A DNA stretch of 64,000 nt from NCBI GenBank assembly GCA_963789005.1, contig CAWBIZ010000005.1:186001-250000 (forward strand), written 5' to 3'. The position numbers and the translations under genes were made by a program. Below, piece after piece: positions 9,356-17,861 of this stretch. The notes beneath the pieces were generated by a model. It had not been told where the DNA came from, made no database searches, and saw only the letters and a list, made by a program, of their open reading frames with translations. Every line of letters starts with the position of its first letter. Position 1 is the stretch's first letter. This DNA is from DASSUW01 sp963789005. GTDB taxonomy: Bacteria > Actinomycetota > Thermoleophilia > Solirubrobacterales > Solirubrobacteraceae.

Positions 9356-10020
9356 GCGAAGCCGCAACCCTCAGTGTCGTCATCGCCGATGACTCCGTGC
9401 TGCTGCGCGAGGGTCTCTCGCGGCTGCTCGAGGAGTCGGGCTTCGACGTCGTCGGCCAGGCCGGCGACGCCGAGGATCTGCTGCGCAAGGTCGGCGCCCA
9501 CCGGCCGGCCGTCGCGGTCGTCGACGTGCGGATGCCGCCCACGCACACCGACGAGGGCCTGCGCGCCGCCCACCGCATCCGCAGCGAGCATCCCGACACC
9601 GCGGTCCTCGTGCTCTCCCAGTACGTCGAGGAGGCCTACGCGCTCGAGCTGCTGTCCGAGTCGACCGAGCGCACCGGCTATCTGCTCAAGGACCGGGTGG
9701 CCGACGTCGACACGTTCACCGACGCCGTGCGTCGCGTGGCGGGCGGCGGCTCTGCGCTCGACCCCGAGGTGGTCGCGCTCCTGCTCGGCCGCCGCCGCCG
9801 CGAGGACCCGCTCGAGGGCATCACGGCGCGCGAGCGCGAGGTGCTCGGGCTGATGGCCGAGGGCCGCTCGAACGCCGCCATCGCCGAGGCGCTGGTCGTC
9901 ACCGAGCGCGCGGTCGAGAAGCACGTGACGTCGATCTTCTCCAAGCTCGACCTGACGCCGACGGTGGAGGACCACCGCCGCGTGCTGGCGGTGCTGGCTT
10001 ACCTCAAAGCCAGCGACTAG
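9352..10020 (+). CDS. NarL/LuxR-type response regulator
   Basis: 222 residues. The receiver domain (residues about 8-125) has VIADDSVLLREGL, the phospho-acceptor Asp in VAVVDVRMPP, VLVLSQ and the Lys in TGYLLKDRV. The C-terminal LuxR-type helix-turn-helix (about 155-215) has ITAREREVLGLMAEGRSNA and VTERAVEKHVTSIFSKL. It is expected to be a DNA-binding transcription factor phosphorylated by the coupled kinase (ATGA overlap at 9352). Its TAG stop leads directly into a hairpin repeat element also found at 61.5 kb. Confidence 0.92.
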   Translation: MSEAATLSVVIADDSVLLREGLSRLLEESGFDVVGQAGDAEDLLRKVGAHRPAVAVVDVRMPPTHTDEGLRAAHRIRSEHPDTAVLVLSQYVEEAYALELLSESTERTGYLLKDRVADVDTFTDAVRRVAGGGSALDPEVVALLLGRRRREDPLEGITAREREVLGLMAEGRSNAAIAEALVVTERAVEKHVTSIFSKLDLTPTVEDHRRVLAVLAYLKASD

Positions 10021-10082
10021 GGGGAACGCTGGCCCAGGGGGCCAGGTTCCCTTGCGGGTGTTCGCCCAGAGGGCGAAACCCG
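10018..10082 (-). repeat. Double-hairpin repeat element, copy 4 (opposite orientation to the 61.5-kb array)
   Basis: The reverse complement of the 58-bp unit found three times at 61483-61690, matching over 57 bases plus the preceding TAGGGGA. It contains two perfect short hairpins: CTGGCCC with GGGCCAG around a 3-base loop, and TTCGCCC with GGGCGAA around a 3-base loop. It starts at the TAG stop of the NarL-type regulator. The same element follows the TAG stop of sthA in the same relative orientation. Smaller stems follow (CCCGT/ACGGG, CCGCC/GGCGG and GCGAA/TTCGC, 10079-10137). Confidence 0.85.
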
Positions 10083-10158
10083 TGGTACGGGTAGCCGCCA
10101 GGCGGGACGCGAGCGAACCGCCCCTTCGCGCAGGGGTGCGTGGACGATCCTTCCGGGC

Positions 10159-10896
10159 ATGACCGAGACGACCGCCCGCCCCATCGTCAGCACCGTCGAG
10201 CTCCGCAAGGTCTACGGCGAGGGCGAGACCGCGGTGCAGGCGCTGCGCGGCGTGACCGTCGCGTTCACGTCCGGCCAGTTCGCGGCGATCATGGGGCCGT
10301 CCGGCTCCGGCAAGTCGACGCTCATGCAGCTGCTCGCCGGCCTCGACCGCCCGACCGCCGGCTCGGTGGTCGTCGACGGCGCCGAGCTCGCGAACCTCGA
10401 CGACCGCGCGCTGACGCGGCTGCGCCGCGACCGGCTGGGGTTCGTCTTCCAGGCCTTCAACCTCGTGCCCGTGCTCTCGGCCGAGGAGAACATCGTGCTC
10501 CCGCTCACGCTCGCCGGCAAGAAGCCCGAAGGCGAGTGGCTGACCCAGCTGATCGACGCCGTCGGCCTCGGCGACCGGCTGAGCCACCGGCCGTCGGAGC
10601 TGTCGGGCGGCCAGCAGCAGCGCGTGGCGGTCGCCCGCGCGCTGATCCACCGCCCGGCGGTCGTGTTCGCCGACGAGCCCACCGGCAACCTGGACTCCAA
10701 GTCGTCGGACGAGGTGCTCGCGCTCCTGCGCCAGGCGGCCGACGACTTCGGCCAGACGGTCGTGATGGTCACCCACGACGCCGACGCCGCCTCGGTCGCC
10801 GACCGGATCGTCGTCCTCAGCGACGGCCGCATCGTCCACGACGGCGGCGGCGAGACCACCGAGGGCGTGCTCGACCTGATGGCGGCGGTGGCCTAG
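10159..10896 (+). CDS. ABC transporter ATP-binding protein, LolD/MacB type
   Basis: 245 residues, full-length for the MacB/LolD/FtsE-like ATPases that pair with FtsX/MacB permeases. Walker A is MGPSGSGKSTLMQLL, the Q-loop is FVFQAFNLVPVLSAEEN, the signature is LSGGQQQRVAVARAL, and Walker B is VVFADEPTGNLDS, followed by the switch His in VMVTHDADAA. The LVPVLSAEEN segment after the Q-loop is characteristic of this subgroup. The permease that should follow is not present as an open frame. Only its likely last codons remain at about 10981-11026, next to a poly-A run. Confidence 0.92.
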   Translation: MTETTARPIVSTVELRKVYGEGETAVQALRGVTVAFTSGQFAAIMGPSGSGKSTLMQLLAGLDRPTAGSVVVDGAELANLDDRALTRLRRDRLGFVFQAFNLVPVLSAEENIVLPLTLAGKKPEGEWLTQLIDAVGLGDRLSHRPSELSGGQQQRVAVARALIHRPAVVFADEPTGNLDSKSSDEVLALLRQAADDFGQTVVMVTHDADAASVADRIVVLSDGRIVHDGGGETTEGVLDLMAAVA

Positions 10897-10977
10897 CTGG
10901 CGCGCGGCGAGGGGGAGGGCTTCGTGTCGAGCTGCCGCGGACGCGTGTGGCATCGTGCGGGCGGGGTGTGGGGATGG

Positions 10978-11026
10978 CGCCGGGCGTCGCGCGTCGACGT
11001 GCTCCGCGCGGTCACCACCGAGTAGC
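10978..11026 (+). pseudogene. Possible 3' remnant of an FtsX/MacB-type permease
   Basis: The last codons before the TAG at 11024-11026 read RRASRVDVLRAVTTE. This resembles the common end of MacB/FtsX permeases in actinobacteria, where an Arg/Ala-rich loop is followed by a short VLRAL tail. Only about 15 codons are recognisable, and the rest of the permease is absent between the ATPase stop (10896) and this point. The assignment rests on position and a short motif, so it is tentative. Confidence 0.35.
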
Positions 11027-11030
11027 CGCC

Positions 11031-11076
<46 letters not shown>

Positions 11077-11120
11077 TGACCGAGTAGCGCCGGGGCGCGG
11101 CTAACCTAGCCGGCTCCCTC

Positions 11121-12009
11121 ATGGATCCGGCGATCATCTTCTTCGGCCTCGGAGTGGGCGCGCTCGTCGGTGTCACCGGCATGGGCGGCGGGTCGCTGAT
11201 GACCCCGCTGCTCATCCTCGTGGCCGGGATCCAGCCCGTCGTCGCGGTCGGCACCGACCTCGCGTACGCGGCCGTGACCAAGACCGTCGGCGGCTGGCGG
11301 CACTTCCGCAAGGGAACCGTGTTCCCGCGGATGGCGCTGTGGCTCGCCGTCGGCTCGTGCCCGGCGGCGCTCGTCGGCGTCTGGCTGCTCGACCGCCTGC
11401 GCGCTTCATGGGGCGACGACTTCGACACCTTCATGCTGCTGGCCATCGGCGGGACGCTCGCGCTCACCGGCGCGCTCGTGCTCCTGCGGGCGCTGGCGAT
11501 CGCCGACTTCGCGGCGCGCGAGCGCGGCGCGTTCGTCATGCACGCTCGCCACAAGGCGGCGGCCGTCGCGCTCGGCGCCACCATCGGGCTCGTGCTCGGC
11601 GTCACCTCCGCCGGCTCGGGCACGCTGATCGCCATCGGCCTGATCCTCGGCTTCCGGCTCAGCCCGCATCGCGTCGTGGGCACCGACGTCGCGCACGCCG
11701 CCGTGCTGCTGTGGGTGGCGGCGTTGGCCCACCTCGTGTCCGGCAACATCGACTTCGCGCTCGCCGGCACGCTGCTGCTCGGCTCGATCCCCGGCGTCTG
11801 GGTCGGCAGCAACGTCGCCACGCGCGTGCCCCAGGACGCGCTGCGCGCGGCGCTCGGCGTCGTGCTCCTCGCCTCGTCGCTCGGGCTGCTGAGCAAGGCC
11901 GGCCTGGAGCTGCCCGCGTTCGTGCTCATCGGCGTCCCGCTCGTGCTCGCCCTCGTTCTGCTTCTTCACCCTGCGGCGCCGCGCGCCACTGGAGGTCTCC
12001 GCGTCGTGA
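11121..12009 (+). CDS. TauE/SafE-family sulfite/sulfate exporter-like permease, one frameshift at 3' end
   Basis: Integral membrane protein of the TauE/SafE (DUF81) family, about 295 residues, with two repeats of hydrophobic helices. Typical features are the glycine-rich VGALVGVTGMGGGSLMTPLL, VGTDLAYAAVTKTVGGWRH and, in the second half, LGVTSAGSGTLIAIGLIL with VVGTDVAHAA. As deposited it continues in frame into cysD. A missing base near 11958 (after CTCGTTCTGCT) would restore an end of FFTLRRRAPLEVSAS and a TGA at 12007-12009, overlapping the cysD GTG as GTGA. The apparent SafE-CysD fusion is therefore most likely an error. Linkage to cysD and cysC points to sulfur oxyanion transport. A TAACCT box is at 11102-11107. 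Confidence 0.85.
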
Positions 12010-12901
12010 CCGCTGCCACCGCGACTCACCTGCAGGTGCTGGAGGCCGAGGCGATCCACGTCATCCGCGAGGTGGCCGCCGAGTTCGAGAAGCCCGTGCT
12101 GCTGTTCTCCGGCGGCAAGGACTCGATCGTGCTGCTGCGCCTGGCCGAGAAGGCGTTCGCTCCCGGCGAGTCCCGTTCGCGGTCATGCACGTGGACACGG
12201 GCCACAACTTCCCGGAGGCGATCGAGTTCCGCGACCGCCGGGTGCCGCAGGTGGTGGTGGCCTCCGTGCAGGACTCGATCGACGCGGGCCGCGTGGTCGA
12301 GGAGACCGGTCCGCGGGCGTCGCGCAACCGCCTGCAGACCGTGACGCTGCTCGACGCGATCACCGAGCACGGCTTCGACGCCGCCTTCGGCGGCGCTCGC
12401 CGCGACGAGGAGCGCGCCCGCGCGAAGGAGCGGATCTTCTCCTTCCGCGACGAGGACGGCCAGTGGGAGCCGCGCCGCCAGCGGCCCGAGCTGTGGGACC
12501 TCTACAACGGCCGCATCCGCCGCGGCGAGCACGTGCGCGTGTTCCCGCTCTCGAACTGGACCGAGCTCGACGTGTGGGAGTACATCCGCACCCAGGAGCT
12601 CGAGATCCCGTCGATCTACTTCGCCCACGAGCGCGAGGTCTTCGAGCGCGACGGCATGCTCTACGCGGTGTCGGAGTTCATCGAGCGCGTCGACGGCGAG
12701 GAGCCGTTCTCCGCCTCGGTGCGCTACCGCACGGTGGGCGACATGAGCTGCACGGGCGCCGTGCGCTCGGACGCGACGTCGCTCGACGACGTGATCGCCG
12801 AGATCGCCGCCACACGGGTGACCGAGCGCGGCCAGACGCGCGCCGACGACCGGGTGTCCGAGGCGGCGATGGAGGACCGCAAGCGCGAGGGCTACTTCTA
12901 G
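12006..12901 (+). CDS. cysD: Sulfate adenylyltransferase subunit 2, one frameshift
   Basis: ATP sulfurylase catalytic subunit: it makes adenosine 5'-phosphosulfate from ATP and sulfate. The N-terminus LQVLEAEAIHVIREVAAEF precedes the PP-loop LLFSGGKDSIVLLRLA. After an indel near 12170 the frame resumes with FAVMHVDTGHNFPEAIEFRD. Also present are AFGGARRDEERARAKERIFSFRD and the C-terminal EDRKREGYF, all standard. GTG start at 12006. The partner GTPase subunit CysN is not next to it; cysC follows directly (TAG overlaps GTG by one base at 12901). Confidence 0.9.
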
Positions 12902-13506
12902 TGACGGCCCGCTCCTCGAACGTGGTCTGGCAGCAGGGCCTGCTCGACCGCGCGCAGCGCTGGGACGCGCTCGGCCAACCGGGGGCGACGATCTGGATGA
13001 CCGGCCTGCCGGCCTCGGGCAAGTCGACGGTCGCTGCCGCCGTCGAGGCGCGGCTGGTGGGGGAGGGGCGGCCGGCGTACGTGCTCGACGGGGACAACCT
13101 CCGGCACGGGCTCAACGGCGACCTGGGGTTCTCCGCCGACGATCGCGCGGAGAACGTGCGCCGCACCGCGGAGGTGGCGGCGCTGCTGGCCGACGCCGGC
13201 GTCGTCGTGCTCGTGGCGCTGGTGTCGCCCTACCGCGCCGATCGCGCTGCCGCCCGCGCCGTGCACGAGCGGCTCGAGCTCCCGTTCCTCGAGGTCCACG
13301 TCGCGACCACGCTCGAGGAGTGCGAGCGGCGCGACCCGAAGGGGCTGTACGCCCGCGCCCGCGCGGGCGAGCTGACGCACCTGACCGGGGTCGACGACCC
13401 CTACGAGCCGCCGCAATCGCCGGAGGTCACGGTGACCGGCGACGAGCCGCTCGAGGCCGCCGCCGAGCGCCTGCTGGCGGCGCTCAGAAACCCTGATGCA
13501 CGCTGA
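12901..13506 (+). CDS. cysC: Adenylylsulfate kinase
   Basis: Phosphorylates adenosine 5'-phosphosulfate to PAPS, the step after CysD. 201 residues. The N-terminal SSNVVWQQGLLDRAQRWD leads to the P-loop TIWMTGLPASGKSTVA. The substrate-binding LDGDNLRHGLNGDLGFS and DRAENVRRTAEVA follow, then VSPYRADRAAAR and DPKGLYARARAGELTHLTG. All family motifs are present and intact. It is a stand-alone CysC, not the CysN-CysC fusion seen in mycobacteria. It converges on the STAS gene across a perfect hairpin at 13519-13535. Confidence 0.93.
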   Translation: MTARSSNVVWQQGLLDRAQRWDALGQPGATIWMTGLPASGKSTVAAAVEARLVGEGRPAYVLDGDNLRHGLNGDLGFSADDRAENVRRTAEVAALLADAGVVVLVALVSPYRADRAAARAVHERLELPFLEVHVATTLEECERRDPKGLYARARAGELTHLTGVDDPYEPPQSPEVTVTGDEPLEAAAERLLAALRNPDAR

Positions 13507-13518
13507 GCAGCATCCGAG

Positions 13519-13535
13519 CCGCGGCTCAGCCGCGG
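13519..13535. terminator. Hairpin between convergent cysC and STAS gene
   Basis: CCGCGGC and GCCGCGG form a perfect 7-bp stem with a TCA loop. It lies 12 bases past the cysC stop and near the expected end of the opposing STAS gene. No T run follows on either strand, so terminator function is plausible but unproven. Confidence 0.4.
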
Positions 13536-13881
13536 TCGCGCCTTCGACGGCGGCGTCGCGCGTGGCGTGGGTCGGCACCGCCGCGTCGAGCCCGGTGAAC
13601 GAGATCGCGCGCGTGATCGGCGACGAGGACGGCACGACGAGGTGCAGCTCCTGCTGGCGGTCCCGCAGCTCGGTTCCGAGGTCGAAGAGCACGTTGATCC
13701 CGGCGCTGTCGAGGTAGGTCGTGCGGGTGAGGTCGACGATCAGCGCGGCGCTGCGGTTCGTGATCAGCTCGCGCAGGCGGCCGCGGATGTGGGCGGCGTT
13801 GGACGCGTCGACCTCGCCGTCGACCACGGCGATCGTGAGGTCGCCGTGCCGCTCCTCGGTGACAGTCGCCAGCCAGCTCAT
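13526..13881 (-). CDS. STAS-domain anti-sigma factor antagonist (RsbV/SpoIIAA type)
   Basis: Partner-switch protein that releases a sigma factor by binding its kinase when unphosphorylated. The N-terminus MSWLATVTEERHGDLTIAVVDG opens the STAS fold. The phosphorylatable Ser lies in TYLDSAGINVLFDLG, with VVPSSSPITRAISFTGLD downstream. It starts on the ATGA that ends the large phosphatase/kinase gene. Its frame has no stop and would read far into cysC antisense. A TGA in another frame at 13528-13526 is the likely real end after one indel in the last 40 codons, so the 3' boundary is uncertain. Confidence 0.8.
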
Positions 13882-15956
13882 CGCGCTTCGCCCCGGAGCG
13901 TGCGCTCCAGCACGACCAGCGTGCCGTCCTCGCCGTGCTCGACGTCCACCCGCTCCATCAGCGCGTGCATCAGCGGCAGGCCGCGGCCTCGGTTGGCTCC
14001 CCGCGGCGCGCGCCAGTGGCCGTTGTCGCGCACGGTGATCCGGACGCGGCCGTCGTCGCACGTCGCCTCGAGCTCGAACGACTCGTGCCCGGGTCCGTAG
14101 GCATGCTCGACCGCGTTGGCGCTCGCCTCCTGGATGGCCACCGTGATGTCGTAGATCTCGTCGTCGGTCGCGCCGCGGGCGCGCAGCCAGCGCCGCACGA
14201 GGCGGCGCAGGGCGACGAGCGAGTCGCGATCCGCGGGCCACCGCATGCCCAGGCGGTCCGGTGGCGGCGGCACGCGGGCGGCGACGATCGCGATGTCGTC
14301 GCGGCGCTGCTCCGGCACGAGCTGCTCGAGCAGGCTTTCGCACAGGCGGTCGACGCCGGTGTGCCCGGCGGCGACGGCCCGCAGGCGGTCCAGGCCGTCG
14401 TCGAGCGAGTGGCCGCGCCGCTCGACCAGGCCGTCGGTGTAGAGCACGGCCGTGGTCCCGGTCGGGAAGGGGTGCGTCTCGCAGCGATACCGCGCCGTCG
14501 CCGAGGTTCCCAGGGCGACGCCGCCTTGGAGCGGCAGGAACGACGCCTCGCCGGCGGGATCGATCACGAGCGGCGGCGGATGGCCGGCGTTGACGAGGTC
14601 GAGCGTCTCCTCGTCAGGGTGGACGACCGCATACGCGAGCGTCGTCATCGCCGCCGGCCCGAGCTGGCACATCAGGTGGTTGACGCGCTCGACGACCGCC
14701 GCCGGCGCGTGACCGTCGACAGCGTACGCCCGGAGCGCCGTCCGCAGCTGCGCCATCACCGACGCGGCGCCGAGGCCGTGACCGACGACGTCGCCCACCG
14801 CCACCACGATCCGGCCGCGGTCGAGCGGGAACACGTCGTACCAGTCGCCGCCGAGGCTCTCGCCGCTGGCCGGCAGATAGCGGCTGGCGAGCTCCAGGTC
14901 CGGGATGCCGCTGAAGTCGCTCGGGAGCAGGCGCCGCTGGAGCTCCTCGGCCAGCCGGCGCTGCTCGTACAGCCGCGCGTGCTCGATCGCCACCGCGACG
15001 CGGTCGCCGGTGAGCTGGAGCAGCTCGGTCTCGTCGGCGGTGAAGGTGCGGGGAGTGAGGCTGCCGGCGTGCAAAACCCCGATGACGCGGCCTTCGACGA
15101 GCAGGGGCACGCCGAGCAGCGAGCGGATGCCCTTCTCGCGCAGGATCGGGTTGTAGATGTCGGCGTGCTCGACGTCCTCGATGGCGATCGCGCGGCGCTC
15201 GGCGGCGATCCGGCCGGCGAAGCCGCGGCCGAGCGGGATCTGCACGCCGCGCTCGACCTCTTCCTCGATCCCGCGGGCGGCGCGGGCGCGCAGCACGCCG
15301 GCGGGCTCGTCGAGCAGCAGGATGGCGGCGGTGTCGGCCGCCAGGACGGTCGTGATGCGGCTGAGCAGCTCCTCGAGCAGCTCGTCCTGGGGCAGGTACG
15401 CCAGGGCCGCGTCGGTGATCCGCTGGAGGGCCTCGAGCCGCCGCGACGCCGCCTCCGCCGCCTCACGGGCGAGCCGCTCGCCGGCGTGCAGCGCGGCGTG
15501 CTCGATCGCCACCGCGACACGGTCGCCGGTGAGCTGCAGGAGCTCGCGTTCGCCGGCGGTGAAGGTGCGGGGGGTGAGGCTGCCGATGTGCAGGACGCCG
15601 ACGACGCGGCCTTCGACGAGCAGCGGGACGCCGAGCAGCGAGCGGATGCCCTTCTCGCGCAGGATCGGGTTGAGGATGTCGGCATGTTCGACGTCCTCGA
15701 TGGCGATCGCGCGGCGCTCGGCGGCGATCCGGCCGGCGAAGCCGCGGCCGAGCGGGATCTGCACGCCGCGCTCGACCTCTTCCTCGATCCCGCGGGCGGC
15801 GCGGGCGCGCAGCACGCCGGCGGGCTCGTCGAGCAGCAGGATGGCGGCGGTGTCGGCCGTCAGGACGGTCGTGATGCGGCTGAGCAGCTCCTCGAGCAGC
15901 TCGTCCTGGGACAGGTGGGCCAGCGCCGCGTCGGTGACGTACTGCAGCGCCGACAC
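13878..15956 (-). CDS. GAF-GAF-PP2C phosphatase-HATPase regulatory protein (RsbU-RsbW-like fusion)
   Basis: 692 residues. Two GAF domains (about residues 4-153 and 177-326) are nearly identical copies spaced 173 residues apart. Next comes a PP2C/SpoIIE phosphatase (about 345-540) with GGDWYDVFPLDRGRIVVAVGDVVGHG, NAGHPPPLV, VLYTDGLVERRG and RRDDIAIVAARV. A C-terminal HATPase_c of the RsbW/SpoIIAB kind (about 560-690) has EASANAVEHAYGPG, RVRITVRDNGHW and RGRGLPLMHALMERV. One chain thus joins the dephosphorylating and phosphorylating arms of a partner switch. The STAS gene coupled by ATGA is the obvious substrate. GTG start, 7 bases after the flippase stop. Confidence 0.9.
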   Translation of the reverse strand: MSALQYVTDAALAHLSQDELLEELLSRITTVLTADTAAILLLDEPAGVLRARAARGIEEEVERGVQIPLGRGFAGRIAAERRAIAIEDVEHADILNPILREKGIRSLLGVPLLVEGRVVGVLHIGSLTPRTFTAGERELLQLTGDRVAVAIEHAALHAGERLAREAAEAASRRLEALQRITDAALAYLPQDELLEELLSRITTVLAADTAAILLLDEPAGVLRARAARGIEEEVERGVQIPLGRGFAGRIAAERRAIAIEDVEHADIYNPILREKGIRSLLGVPLLVEGRVIGVLHAGSLTPRTFTADETELLQLTGDRVAVAIEHARLYEQRRLAEELQRRLLPSDFSGIPDLELASRYLPASGESLGGDWYDVFPLDRGRIVVAVGDVVGHGLGAASVMAQLRTALRAYAVDGHAPAAVVERVNHLMCQLGPAAMTTLAYAVVHPDEETLDLVNAGHPPPLVIDPAGEASFLPLQGGVALGTSATARYRCETHPFPTGTTAVLYTDGLVERRGHSLDDGLDRLRAVAAGHTGVDRLCESLLEQLVPEQRRDDIAIVAARVPPPPDRLGMRWPADRDSLVALRRLVRRWLRARGATDDEIYDITVAIQEASANAVEHAYGPGHESFELEATCDDGRVRITVRDNGHWRAPRGANRGRGLPLMHALMERVDVEHGEDGTLVVLERTLRGEAR
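14980..15945 (-). repeat. Internal tandem duplication of the GAF-coding segment
   Basis: Two copies of about 450 bases (15499-15945 and 14980-15426) start 519 bases apart and are almost identical at both DNA and protein level. The unit is 173 codons including the linker. Third-base positions are also conserved, so the duplication is recent or maintained by gene conversion. Confidence 0.85.
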
Positions 15957-15963
15957 GCCAGGA

Positions 15964-17209
15964 TCATAGGAGCTGCCGGCGATCGCGTTCGATCAGCCAC
16001 AGCGCGGTGGCGAGGAGGCCGACCGTGGCGGCGTAGCCGACCTCGACCGCGAGCAGCTCGTCGTCGAGCGGGGCGGCGAGCAGCCAGACGAGGAAGAGCG
16101 CTGCCGCGGCGAGCCAGGCGCTCGCCGCGGCGTGGCCGCGTCCGCGCGCGAGTGCCGCCTGGTTGAGCGTGTTGGCGGCGAGGTGGAGACCCATGCCGAG
16201 GCCGACGAGCATCAGGCCGGCGCGGCCGTAGTCGAACTCTCCCCCGAAGAGCACGTCCATCGCCCACGGGCCGATCAGGCCGAGGCCGAGCACGACCGCG
16301 GCGGTGAAGGCGGCGATGGCGAGCGACGGTCGTGCGGACCGCGCCGCGCAGCTCGGCGTCGCCGCCGGTGGCGGCCAGCCCGGAGAGGTGGGGGAGGAGC
16401 GACGTCTGCACCGCCTGGAAGAGCTGCAGCGGCGCGCGCACGATCAGCAGGACGTTGAAGACGACGCCGGCGAGCGCGGCGTCGGCCGCCGTGGCGTCGA
16501 CGGCGAGCACCGGCCCGTTGAGCACCGCCTGCTCGGCCGCCATGATCGCCAGGACCGAGCCCGCGAAGCCGGCGCCCTCGCGCAGCGAGTCACCGCCGCC
16601 GCCACGCCCCGCCCTGCCGCCGCGGCCGAGCGCCCACGGCAGGACGAGCAGCGACACCAGCGGCGCGGCCGCGATCCCGAGCGCGACCGCCCCCTGCCCG
16701 GACGCGATGCCGACGGCCACGGCGACCGCGAAGAGCACGCGCGAGGTCGACTCCAGCAGCACGAGGCCGCCGTAGAGGCCGAAGCGCTGGTGCCCCGCGA
16801 GCCACCCGCGCGCGAAGTAGCTCGCCGCGTACGCCAGCGTCGCCACGACCAGGACCCAGTACAGCTCCGCCGAGCCGTCGAACACGTCGTCCTCGAGCGG
16901 CCCGCGGAACGCCAGGGCCGCGACCAGGAAGAGCGCCGCGGCCGCGAGCTGGATCGTCAGCGGCACCCGCAGCGGATGCCCCTCCTCGCCCCGCGCCCGC
17001 CGGGCCGCGATCGTGTGCGAGAGCAGCTGCTCCACCGGCCGGTAGATCACCGAGATGATCAGGAACAGCACCGACCACAGCAGCGACAGCCCGGCGTACT
17101 CGGCGCCGGTCAGCGAATGGCTGGCGAGCGCGAAGTACGCGAACGTGACGAGCCCGGTCGTCGCGATCCCGACGCCCAGGACGCGCGCGCCGCGGCCGTA
17201 GCTGCTCAT
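15964..17209 (-). CDS. Polysaccharide flippase-like membrane protein (MOP superfamily), one frameshift
   Basis: About 415 residues with many hydrophobic helices, resembling Wzx/RfbX-type lipid-linked sugar flippases. The start MSSYGRGARVLGVGIATTGLV, then RPVEQLLSHTIAARRARGEE in a basic loop, is typical of the actinobacterial branch. One indel near 16310 splits the last three helices (LGLGLIGPWAMDVLFGG onward) into another frame. It follows the methyltransferase gene by 28 bases; the gap holds an 18-bp palindromic sequence. Context with a GT2 glycosyltransferase suggests export of a glycolipid or polysaccharide precursor. Substrate unknown. Confidence 0.75.
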
Positions 17210-17218
17210 CGTCTCCAA

Positions 17219-17238
17219 GACGTCTCCGCGGAGACGCC
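17219..17238. repeat. Palindrome GACGTCTCCGCGGAGACG, copy 1
   Basis: The 16-bp core CGTCTCCGCGGAGACG at 17221-17236 is a perfect palindrome just downstream of the methyltransferase stop. The same 18 bases recur inside smc at 54898-54915. It could be a mRNA hairpin or a protein-binding site. Confidence 0.5.
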
Positions 17239-17861
17239 TACACGCGCACGAGCAGCATCGTCCACGGGAAGGGGGAGCGGATCTCTTCCACCGAGCCGTG
17301 CCGCCCGAGGAACGCCACGAACGCGCGCCGCGACCAGTGGTTCAGGTGCCCCGGCGTGTTCCCGAGCTCGCGCAGGTATGCGCCCCGGGCCACGTTCAGA
17401 GCCCGCCAGAGCGGCTCGCGCGGCACCGAGACGAGCAGCCGGCCGCCGCGGGCGACACGCGCCATCTCGGCGACGGTGTGCTCGGGGTCGGGCACGTGCT
17501 CGAGCACCTCGATCGCGCTCGCGAGGGCGAACTCCCCGTCCCCGAACGGCAGCCGCTCGGCCTTCATCACGCGGAACTCGAGGTTGGGCGCGCTGCGCGC
17601 CGCCCACTCCGCCCGCAGCCCTGGATCCTCGAGATCGATGCCCACGACGCGGCCCGAGACCTGCGCGGCCCAGCGCGCTGTCAGCACGCCCTCGCCGCAG
17701 CCCACGTCGAGCACCGACGTTGGGGCCGCGCGCGCGAACAGCTCGGCGAGGTCGCGATCGAACCCCGCCATCAGCCGCCGCACGACCGGGTTCGTGGAGC
17801 CGTACTTGTCGTAGGTGTTGCCGGTGACCGTGCCCTCGGCGTCCCGCGTGACCGCCGTCAC
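17238..17861 (-). CDS. Class I SAM-dependent methyltransferase
   Basis: 207 residues. The methyltransferase motif I is VLDVGCGEGVLTARWA, followed by the acidic VVGIDLEDPGL, AERLPFGDGEFALASAIEVLEHV (Methyltransf_11 type) and GGRLLVSVPREPLWRALN. The segment YDKYGSTNPVVRRLMAGFDRD near the start and LGNTPGHLNHWSRRAF near the end recur in methyltransferases linked to cell-surface sugar genes. The GTG at 17861 overlaps the glycosyltransferase stop (GTGA). It probably modifies a sugar or lipid carrier product of the same operon; the substrate is unknown. Confidence 0.82.
   Translation of the reverse strand: MTAVTRDAEGTVTGNTYDKYGSTNPVVRRLMAGFDRDLAELFARAAPTSVLDVGCGEGVLTARWAAQVSGRVVGIDLEDPGLRAEWAARSAPNLEFRVMKAERLPFGDGEFALASAIEVLEHVPDPEHTVAEMARVARGGRLLVSVPREPLWRALNVARGAYLRELGNTPGHLNHWSRRAFVAFLGRHGSVEEIRSPFPWTMLLVRV

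Noticed and set aside
11121..12344. Apparent TauE/SafE-CysD fusion protein
   Set aside because: One missing base near 11958 restores a normal SafE end and a GTGA overlap with cysD, and cysD is itself shifted near 12170.
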